A stretch of DNA of 64,000 nt from Bradyrhizobium sp. CCGUVB1N3 (lineage in GTDB: Bacteria > Pseudomonadota > Alphaproteobacteria > Rhizobiales > Xanthobacteraceae), in contig NZ_JANADR010000001.1 in NCBI RefSeq assembly GCF_024199925.1, positions 1,054,001 to 1,118,000 on the forward strand. Reading direction: 5' to 3'. The notes beneath the pieces were generated by a model that saw nothing but the letters and a program-made list of their open reading frames with translations, did not search any database and had not been told where the DNA came from. This document shows positions 58,391 through 64,000 of the stretch, piece by piece. The position numbers and the translations under genes were made by a program. The stretch's first letter is position 1. Each line of letters starts with the position of its first letter.

Positions 58391-59130
58391 GACTCCGTCA
58401 GCTCCGCAATGATCTCGCCGGCTTCGGCGGCACCGTCCTGCTCCACAAAGGTCTTATAGTCGACGGCAAAAAACGTCACGCGATCACCGGGTTCGGTGAG
58501 GAAGGTGGGATTCCGGTGGAGCTGATAGGTGCGCACGGGGGTGCGCCCCAACAGGTGCCAGCCGCTGGGCCCGGCAAGGCATTGCACACCGGTCTGCACG
58601 CCGCCAATCGAGATCGTACCGGCGGGCGTCAGCAGCCGCGGATTCTGCCGCCGCGACATGTGCAAGGATTTTTCGAGGCCGCTGAGATAGGACCAGCCCG
58701 GGGTGAAGCCGACCATGGCGACGCGGTAGTCGCCGGCGACGTGGCGCGCGACGATGTCGTCGGGCGTTGTGTTCAGCGTCTTGGCGACATCCTCGAGATC
58801 GATGCCGTGCTCGCCGCCATAGGCCACGGGAATGCGCCAGCGCCGCGTCTTCGTGGTCGGTGGCGGCGGCTGGCTCGCGAGCGCCATGAGCTTGTGGCCG
58901 AGCGCCTCGAACCCGATCCGGCTCGGATCGTAATGCACCAGCAGCGAGCGATAGGTCGGCACCGCCTCGGTGACGCCCTCGATGCCGGCTGCGGTGAGCG
59001 CCCGGTCGAGCGCAAGCACGCGCTGGTTGGCGGAGTCGTCGATGGTGCGGCTGAACTCGACCGTGACGGCACTATCGCCACTGGGCAAAAGGCGGGGCGG
59101 GGCAAGAGTCGGAGCAAGCGTCGCGGCCAT
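58387..59130 (-). CDS. pxpB: 5-oxoprolinase subunit B
   Basis: 247 residues from ATG 59130; a longer in-frame start exists but adds unconserved sequence. AHS1-type sequence: PRLLPSGDSAVTVEFSR at the N-terminus, VAMVGFTPGWSYLSGLEKSL and GTISIGGVQTGVQCLAGPSG with GWHLLGRTPVRTYQL. First gene of pxpB-pxpC-pxpA. It reads away from the rraA-like gene with 239 bp between, where promoters for both directions should lie. Confidence 0.93.
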   Translation of the reverse strand: MAATLAPTLAPPRLLPSGDSAVTVEFSRTIDDSANQRVLALDRALTAAGIEGVTEAVPTYRSLLVHYDPSRIGFEALGHKLMALASQPPPPTTKTRRWRIPVAYGGEHGIDLEDVAKTLNTTPDDIVARHVAGDYRVAMVGFTPGWSYLSGLEKSLHMSRRQNPRLLTPAGTISIGGVQTGVQCLAGPSGWHLLGRTPVRTYQLHRNPTFLTEPGDRVTFFAVDYKTFVEQDGAAEAGEIIAELTES

Positions 59131-59369
59131 GAGCTGTCGAAATCGGCCTTCAGGGGAAATCGCGGGAGCCGCCTGTGGCTCCCGCGTGCCCCTTTGCTTC
59201 GCGTAAATGCGCCCCCAAGTCCAATAAATTAATTCAGCAGGAAACGATAAAGCCTTGTTATCGCATCGCATAACAGCGTTGCGCGGCTTCTCCTTGGGCC
59301 TTGACGGACGCCGCGCGCCTCGCAAGATGCGCGCTTCGTTTCCCGCCCATCCGGAGCTCGTTTTCGTCC

Positions 59370-60068
59370 ATGTCGCTATCCCCCGAAGCCCGCAAGACCC
59401 TCGCCGGCATCACCACCGCCACCATCACCACGGTCCTCCTGAAGAAGGGCCTGCGCAATGTCTGGATGCGTGGCGCGCGTCCGCTGCGCCCGGGGTTGCC
59501 TCGGCTGGTCGGCCCGGCCTTCACGCTGCGCTTCGTGCCGGCGCGCGAGGATCTTGCGACACCGGAATCCTGGTCCTCGCCGATCTCGACCCGCACCGCG
59601 ATCGAGGCGATGCCGGATGGCTGCATCGCCGTGGTCGACGCCATGGGCATCACCGATGCCGGCATTTTCGGCGACATCCTCTGCGCGTGCATGGTCAAGC
59701 GCGGCGTCACCGCACTCGTCACCGACGGCGTCGTACGTGACGTCGAGGGAGTGCTCGGCACCAACCTCCCGGTGTGGTGCGACGGCTATGCCGCGCCGCC
59801 GTCGGTCGCGGGCCTGACCTTCGTCGGCTGGGGCGAGCCGGTCGGCTGCGGCGGCGTTGCCGTGTTTCCGAACGACATCGTCGTCGCCGACCAGGACGGC
59901 TGCGTGCTGATCCCGCAGGCGATGCTCGACCACGTGCTCAACGAGGGTGTCGAGCAGGAGCGGATGGAAGCCTGGATCGTCAACGAGGTGAACAACGGCG
60001 CCGCGCTGCCGGGCCTCTATCCCATGAACGCCGAGACCAAGGCGCGCTACGCCGCGAGCAAGAAGTAA
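59370..60068 (+). CDS. RraA-family protein (HMG/CHA aldolase-like)
   Basis: 232 residues from ATG 59370. RraA/aldolase features: AGIFGDILCACMVKRGVTAL then VTDGVVRDVEG, i.e. the G-D-x20-R-D arrangement that binds metal and pyruvate in 4-hydroxy-4-methyl-2-oxoglutarate aldolases. FPNDIVVADQDGCVLIP is the conserved C-terminal strand. The enzyme splits hydroxy-keto acids; true RraA RNase regulators lack this wider context. Followed 23 bp later by a cupin gene and divergent from pxpBCA, so small-acid catabolism is a plausible theme. Confidence 0.85.
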   Translation: MSLSPEARKTLAGITTATITTVLLKKGLRNVWMRGARPLRPGLPRLVGPAFTLRFVPAREDLATPESWSSPISTRTAIEAMPDGCIAVVDAMGITDAGIFGDILCACMVKRGVTALVTDGVVRDVEGVLGTNLPVWCDGYAAPPSVAGLTFVGWGEPVGCGGVAVFPNDIVVADQDGCVLIPQAMLDHVLNEGVEQERMEAWIVNEVNNGAALPGLYPMNAETKARYAASKK

Positions 60069-60091
60069 CGAGAAACGAAGCGAGGTACCCT

Positions 60092-60496
60092 ATGGAGATC
60101 CACGTCGCTGGCACGCGGCCGACCCGCCGCGCGCCCAAGGAGAACTTCACCGGCACGGTGTTGCAGGACCCAGTCATCATGGCGCCCGCGCCGGCGCGGC
60201 TGAACTGCTCTCGCGTGTCATTCGAGCCGGGCGCACGCACCAATTGGCATCACCATCCGCTTGGGCAGACCCTCTATGTGATCTCCGGCGTCGGCCGCGT
60301 CCAGGCCAAGGGTGGCCCGATCCGCGAGATCCGTCCGGGCGATACCGTCTGGATTCCGCCGGGGGAATTGCATTGGCACGGCGCTTCGCCCACCAACGGC
60401 ATGACCCACATCGCCATGCAGGAAGCGCTCGACGGCGTCTATTCGACCTGGATGGAGCCGGTTACCGACGCGGAATATTCGGCGCCGGTGGGCTAA
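60092..60496 (+). CDS. Cupin-domain protein
   Basis: 134 residues. Cupin motif 1 reads GARTNWHHHPLGQTLYVISG, with the His ligands but Gln in place of the usual Glu. Motif 2 contains PGDTVWIPPGELHWHGASP with the third His. The metal site is therefore probably intact. SRVSFEPG precedes. Small cupins of this type often accompany aldolases or carboxymuconolactone decarboxylases. Same strand and 23 bp after the RraA-like gene, so co-transcribed. Confidence 0.85.
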   Translation: MEIHVAGTRPTRRAPKENFTGTVLQDPVIMAPAPARLNCSRVSFEPGARTNWHHHPLGQTLYVISGVGRVQAKGGPIREIRPGDTVWIPPGELHWHGASPTNGMTHIAMQEALDGVYSTWMEPVTDAEYSAPVG

Positions 60497-60503
60497 CTCT
60501 CGC

Positions 60504-60559
60504 GTCCCGGATGCGACGCAGCGCACAAGCGCTGCGTTGCTGATCCGTGGCCCGGGATT
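60504..60559. repeat. Intergenic palindromic repeat, family B (second copy)
   Basis: GTCCCGGATGCGACGCAGCG, short ACAAG loop, CGCTGCGTTGC then CCCGGGAT. Related to the copy at 29121-29168 (TCCCGGACGCGGCGCAGCG). It follows the cupin stop by 8 bp and may be its 3' hairpin. Confidence 0.6.
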
Positions 60560-60623
60560 TCCGCGGTATCGACGGGCAAGGTCCCGGCTCCGTGTTGCAG
60601 CGCTTCACGTCACGCCGCGAGCG

Positions 60624-61211
60624 TCACTTCGCGACGCGCGCCTCCTCCTTCCTGGTCACGTGCCAGATCACGACGTGGTAGTGCGGCGCGTTCACTCCAG
60701 GGTGACCGGGATTAAAATAGATGCTGACGTGGTCAACTGTTCCAGCGAAGCCCGGCGCCTCCAAAGACTTGTGATCGTCGATTTCCTTGGTGGGCACCAT
60801 ATACACGCTCGCCACCAGGCGATCCCTGCGATCAAAGCACAGGAAAGGCCCTAGCGGCAGACTGTCGGGTTTGACGAAGAGGATGCCAAGGCTAGGGAAG
60901 AACTTCGGGAAGTTCACGAGATCGCTGACGCGCTTGTATCCCTTCTTTTCGGCGATCCTCCGCTGATTTGGCTGTGAGGGAGCGACGTAGAGCCTCTTAT
61001 GTGGTTTGCCGTCCGGGCGAGTAGGTGGTTTGCCGTCTGAGCGAGTTACCACCTTGGCTTTCCCGGCGTTGCCGGTTGATGGCACCGTGGTTGGAGCGAG
61101 CGTCTGCGGAGCCGGCAGCTCGAATGGAAAAAGTTGCGCGGCCGGCCGCTCCACGTCAGCGGTCAACGCGAGCAACACGACCAAGGCTGCGGTCACCAGT
61201 GAATTGCGCAT
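60624..61211 (-). CDS. Secreted hypothetical protein
   Basis: 195 residues from ATG 61211 (GGGAGG 6 nt upstream; an adjacent TTG is possible). Signal peptide MRNSLVTAALVVLLALTADV, cleaved near PAAQL. A Pro/Thr/Lys linker (about 30-75, containing two near-copies GKPPTRPDGK/GKPHKR) leads to a folded part: FPSLGILFVKPDSLPLGPFL to HYHVVIWHVTRKEE. PHYHVVIWHV and FNPGHPGVNAPHYH suggest a metal- or haem-related site, but no family recognised. Ends 128 bp from the cupin stop. Followed upstream by the TAXI gene. Confidence 0.65.
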   Translation of the reverse strand: MRNSLVTAALVVLLALTADVERPAAQLFPFELPAPQTLAPTTVPSTGNAGKAKVVTRSDGKPPTRPDGKPHKRLYVAPSQPNQRRIAEKKGYKRVSDLVNFPKFFPSLGILFVKPDSLPLGPFLCFDRRDRLVASVYMVPTKEIDDHKSLEAPGFAGTVDHVSIYFNPGHPGVNAPHYHVVIWHVTRKEEARVAK

Positions 61212-61232
61212 CAAGACCTCCCAGTGCTTGGG

Positions 61233-62405
61233 TCATCGGCCCTGCTGGCGTTCTCGCCACCGCATGAAGTCCTGGAACAATTGCTCGCGGTCCGGCGGAT
61301 TGCTGATCGGTTTTTGCTCGAGGAAACGACCGAACGCCTTGCGAAGCGCGGCTTCTCCGCCGGATTGCTGCTCGAGCCAGCGCTCCGCGGGTTGAAATCG
61401 CCGCCAACCGGGAAGCAGCGCCGCCAGGCTCACCTCTCGCCATTTGGGGTGATGGCCGTCGCCGAGAAACTCAGGAAACCGCGAGAACAATGTCTGCACG
61501 AACAGTTCCAGAAGCGGAAACCGTTCGTTGCGGGTCGGCCAGTTGTAAGCGAAAAGCGCGCATTTGATTGCGATGGTGTCGACGCTGTCAGAGTCCCCGA
61601 TGATCTCTGGATAGTCTTCGTGGCGGAGAGTCGATGGCAGATAATCCTGCTGCAGCATCGCCTTCGAATATGGGATGGACAGAAAATGAAGGCCGTCGCC
61701 CTGTCCGTAGCGGGCCAGGAAGCTGACCGGCTTGCCCGACACCAGCAAGGCGGCGGAGATTTGCCCCTTCCGCATTCCCTCCAGTGCTGCGTCCAGAGCC
61801 AGGTTAGATTCGCTGACCTTCACCTCCAGATGGTTGAGCACCTCGCGACCCAGGACAGCGCCGGCACCGCCTTCTTCGCCGAGATTAACGCGCTTTCCCG
61901 CAAGATCCGACAGGCTCTGGATCTCGGGCCGCGCGAGGAGGTGGAACTCCTCGACAAACAGCGGGGTGATGTAGACAAGCTTGTTGCGGATATCGCCGAG
62001 CGTTCCTGACCCTCGGAGACGATCAGCCAGCAGGACTGGTGCGATCGCCATGTCGGCCCCGGCCAGGCTGAGTATGTCGATGATGTTGCGACTGCCGCCA
62101 TTTCCCACCATCGGCAGCACTCGCAACGCGACCTCGCCGTGAGGGCCGGTCTCCTGGCCGCTGGCCAACGTGATCGCAATGTCCTGAGCAATTGCGAACT
62201 CGGTGCTCTGCGCAGCACCGGTTACAAATCCTGTCGTGTGCGGGTCGGATCTTGCGGCTTCCTTCCTTTGGACATTTTCCTTCCGCGGAGACACGTTCGC
62301 CACTTCGCTGGGAGAAATGGATGGCCGGGTTTGCGCGAGGGATGTCTGGACCTGTGCGCCGAGCCAGGTCGCTGCAATGAATGCGGTGAACAAACCGGCC
62401 CGCAC
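61233..62405 (-). CDS. TAXI-family substrate-binding protein
   Basis: 390 residues from a GTG at 62405 (an AAGGAGG lies 12 nt upstream). Signal peptide VRAGLFTAFIAATWLGAQVQ, cleaved near SLAQT. TAXI-type features: IDILSLAGADMAIAPVLLAD, LVYITPLFVEEFHLLARPE and LSDLAGKRVNLGEEGGAGAV (the LxGKxVxxG ligand loop). No TRAP membrane subunits (DctQM) are adjacent, so it is an orphan receptor or has another role. The final 60 residues are Arg/Gln-rich and unlike the family. It is transcribed together with 60624-61211 (21 bp gap). Confidence 0.78.
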   Translation of the reverse strand: MRAGLFTAFIAATWLGAQVQTSLAQTRPSISPSEVANVSPRKENVQRKEAARSDPHTTGFVTGAAQSTEFAIAQDIAITLASGQETGPHGEVALRVLPMVGNGGSRNIIDILSLAGADMAIAPVLLADRLRGSGTLGDIRNKLVYITPLFVEEFHLLARPEIQSLSDLAGKRVNLGEEGGAGAVLGREVLNHLEVKVSESNLALDAALEGMRKGQISAALLVSGKPVSFLARYGQGDGLHFLSIPYSKAMLQQDYLPSTLRHEDYPEIIGDSDSVDTIAIKCALFAYNWPTRNERFPLLELFVQTLFSRFPEFLGDGHHPKWREVSLAALLPGWRRFQPAERWLEQQSGGEAALRKAFGRFLEQKPISNPPDREQLFQDFMRWRERQQGR

Positions 62406-62609
62406 AGCTCCGCAGACCCTCCTTGTTCAAACCTGTTCGGGGCGCCAGCGCCCGCTTGGCGCGGTCTTGTCCAGCCGGCAGATCTCACGAGGCCCATCCG
62501 TCGCGCGACCGGCTCGAATGGGTCTGCTTGGGCTTCCCAACGCACCGATCGGAGCGACGTTCCCTGGGATGTTTGCCTACGATCGGTGAACCGCGACTCG
62601 ACGCGATGC

Positions 62610-62966
62610 CTAGAGTCTTTCCGCTGTCCACGTTCCCGTGCACATGGTGCCGCGCCAGGTGCCGGAGCCTGAGGTCCCGGCGAGGTGGCCAAAGCCCGTG
62701 GCGCGCTTGATGCCGCTGCTCAAGATGACACTGATGTTGCCGGCGTCTGCGACGCGGCCTGACGCACTCACCGCGGCGCTGCTGGATGCGACCTGACCGT
62801 TGCTGATGCCGATGGCGACGGTCGAACCGTTGCCGCAGGCGTTTGTCGACGATGCGATCCGCACATTCCAGGTGCCGTCGAAGCTGGCGGTCGCAGCGCT
62901 CGCCTGAGCCACCGGCAGGGCAATGACGAGGAAGATGGTCAAAACTCCTTTGCGAAAGTGATTCAT
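62610..62966 (-). CDS. Secreted hypothetical protein, paralogue of 1769-2119
   Basis: 118 residues. Signal peptide MNHFRKGVLTIFLVIALPVA, cleaved near ASAAT. Mature part SFDGTWNVRIASSTNACGNG, then a Gly/Ser-rich beta region and MCTGTWTAERL at the end, with two Cys in the same places as the protein at 1769-2119 (YDGNWQVTI ... PCSGRWEASR). The two define a small periplasmic family; no function known. Monocistronic; the TAXI gene lies 204 bp downstream on the same strand. Confidence 0.75.
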   Translation of the reverse strand: MNHFRKGVLTIFLVIALPVAQASAATASFDGTWNVRIASSTNACGNGSTVAIGISNGQVASSSAAVSASGRVADAGNISVILSSGIKRATGFGHLAGTSGSGTWRGTMCTGTWTAERL

Positions 62967-63270
62967 GGCTCGCCCCTATGGGTTGTGGGTTGAACGTGCA
63001 GGGACCTTGCCACGGTGCACGGGCGCGCCGATGTGAGGGCTGTCACGCTGGTTCCGCGGTCGTGACCGCGCGCCATGGTGAGGACGAGATCTCCGCAAGA
63101 ATCCAGGCGCATGTGATCGAGTCGACGCCCTAAAGCGCGATGAGATCAGGATGAATCGTCATCGCGCATCAGGTTGTTGTTTGCGCATGATCTCCGCGCA
63201 AACGCGTTCCGCGTTTGTCGCGAGGAAAACCGCTTCGCACTTTTCCGGATCATGCCCGGACGGGCGTGAG
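62967..63270. other. Intergenic stretch containing repeat family A
   Basis: 304 bp with no gene. Most of it (63131-63256) is a dispersed repeat copy; the 160 bp before it should carry the promoter of the minus-strand gene 62610-62966. Confidence 0.5.
63131..63256. repeat. Dispersed repeat family A (second copy)
   Basis: TAAAGCGCGATGAGATCAGG, ATGAATCGTCATCGCGC, TGTTGTTTGCGCATGATC, ending TTTTCCGGATCATGCCCGG. Matches the copy at 8581-8704 over its length, with an extra GCGCAAACGCGTTCCGCGTT segment in the middle. Confidence 0.75.
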
Positions 63271-64000
63271 CTAATTCACGCGCGTCCAGGTCTGGCCGCC
63301 GCAGAACATGCCGCCGAAGGCGCAGCCCTGCACGCGCAGGCGATCGGTGCCGCGCATCGCAATGGTGGAATCGTAGGTCGATCCGGTGTTGGGATCGACG
63401 ATCCGGCCGGTCCATTTCTGGCCTTGGGCCGGCTTCATGTTGATCAGGATCTGCTCGCCGTTCTGGTCCGACTTGGCATCGACCGAGTAGCCGCAGAGAT
63501 TGTTGCCGCACTGCTCGATGCGGACCTTGCCTTCCTTCTCCTCGGTGAGCCAGACGCCGAGCGGCGAACTGAGGTCGCGCGCGGGTGCGGGAGCAGCTGC
63601 CGGAGCCGGAGCGGCCGCCGCCTGAACGGGAGGCCGCGCGGATGCCGGCGGAGGAGGCGGAGCCGGGGGCGCGGGCGGAGCAACCGCGACGGCAGCCGGC
63701 GGAGCAGGCGGCGGCGTCACCGCGGGAGTGGCGTCCTGCTGAGCCGGGGCGGGTGGTGGAGGCGGAGCCGGTGGAGGCGCGACAACGGTTGCGGCCGGCG
63801 CGTTGTTGGCGGTCGTGGTCGGCGGCGGCGCGGGCGGGGCAGCTGGCGCCGGAGGGGGCGCGGCCGCTGCGGGAGCGGCGGCTGTTGCTGCCGGAGCTGG
63901 CGCGGGTGGTGCTGCGGGTGTCTGCTCGGCCGCCGGAGGCGGCGCTACGGGAACCTGTGCAGGCGTGGGATTGGCTGGCGGTTGCGGATCGACCTTGGCC
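63271..64000 (-). CDS. Pro/Ala-rich protein with C-terminal DUF2147-like domain (5' end outside window)
   Basis: The frame is open from 63271 to the window edge at 64000 (243 codons seen), so the N-terminus is missing; an internal GTG at 63720 could mimic a start. About 140 residues of Pro/Ala low-complexity linker (for example PPPAPAQQDATPAVTPPPAP) are followed by a compact domain of about 100 residues: LSSPLGVWLTEEKEGKVRIE, QCGNNLCGYSVDAKSDQNGE, KWTGRIVDPNTGSTYDSTIA and WTRVN. That order is the DUF2147 lipocalin-like fold with two Cys pairs. Probably anchored and exposed in the periplasm or envelope; function unknown. Confidence 0.7.
   Translation of the reverse strand, partial: AKVDPQPPANPTPAQVPVAPPPAAEQTPAAPPAPAPAATAAAPAAAAPPPAPAAPPAPPPTTTANNAPAATVVAPPPAPPPPPAPAQQDATPAVTPPPAPPAAVAVAPPAPPAPPPPPASARPPVQAAAAPAPAAAPAPARDLSSPLGVWLTEEKEGKVRIEQCGNNLCGYSVDAKSDQNGEQILINMKPAQGQKWTGRIVDPNTGSTYDSTIAMRGTDRLRVQGCAFGGMFCGGQTWTRVN

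Noticed and set aside
1..64000. CRISPR array, prophage, integron or complete insertion sequence
   Set aside because: No regularly spaced direct repeats with unique spacers, no phage or integrase genes, only the IS630 fragment. The one tRNA is not followed by an integrase or a duplicated 3' end.

Overview
The window is chromosomal DNA from a GC-rich alphaproteobacterium, almost certainly Bradyrhizobium or a very close relative. The strongest evidence is the ndvB-ndvD-ndvC cluster for cyclic beta-1,3/1,6-glucan, arranged as in soybean bradyrhizobia. Supporting evidence is a Pcs-type phosphatidylcholine synthase, a nasT-nasS/nirA nitrate-assimilation locus, IalB-family and DUF3551 secreted proteins, and several dispersed intergenic repeats of the type common in this genus. 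Codon use and GC are even throughout. There is no prophage, integrated element or CRISPR array; the only mobile-element trace is a short broken IS630-type transposase fragment near 1.1 kb.

Layout. 0-9 kb: a MarR regulator divergent from a DUF1330 gene with a clear operator between them, then many small secreted, membrane or zinc-ribbon proteins, an AI-2E-type permease, a GFA-type protein and a tRNA-Lys. 9-15 kb: ndvB and ndvD on the minus strand and ndvC on the plus strand. 15-22 kb: a SPOR-like membrane protein, glmU, glmS (hexosamine synthesis for the envelope), a DUF502 membrane protein and a dehydrogenase. 23-29 kb: recG, divergent from the sdhE-mfd pair. 30-35 kb: minus-strand genes for a degenerate GGDEF protein, a degenerate AMP-ligase homologue and a peptide-binding protein, then IalB and hspQ. 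36-48 kb: AEC transporter, UbiH-type hydroxylase, pcs-terC, quinone oxidoreductase, argD-like aminotransferase, TPR protein, an immunity-like protein, a soluble chemoreceptor and rimO. 48-50 kb: a second DUF1330 gene, divergent from a LysR regulator.

49.7-56.1 kb is the best defined functional unit, nasT-nasS-leader-FNT transporter-nirA-flavoprotein. NasS (nitrate sensor) and NasT (ANTAR antiterminator) overlap by 4 bp. A long untranslated leader with a sigma54-like promoter and hairpins precedes the nitrite transporter and nitrite reductase genes. The last gene encodes an unusual [4Fe-4S]-plus-FNR flavoprotein that probably passes NAD(P)H electrons to NirA. 56-60.5 kb: pxpB-pxpC-pxpA (5-oxoprolinase), divergent from an RraA-like and a cupin gene. 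60.6-64 kb: secreted hypothetical proteins, a TAXI-type binding protein, and a Pro/Ala-rich DUF2147 protein that runs off the end.

No obviously new multi-gene defence or biosynthetic system was seen. The most promising leads are the NasT leader and the Fe-S/FNR reductase, a possible ATT start for ndvC, an orphan immunity-like protein, short coupled ORFs (3.2 kb, upstream of glmU, upstream of the TPR gene), an orphan terminator that could end a small RNA, and several structured repeats.
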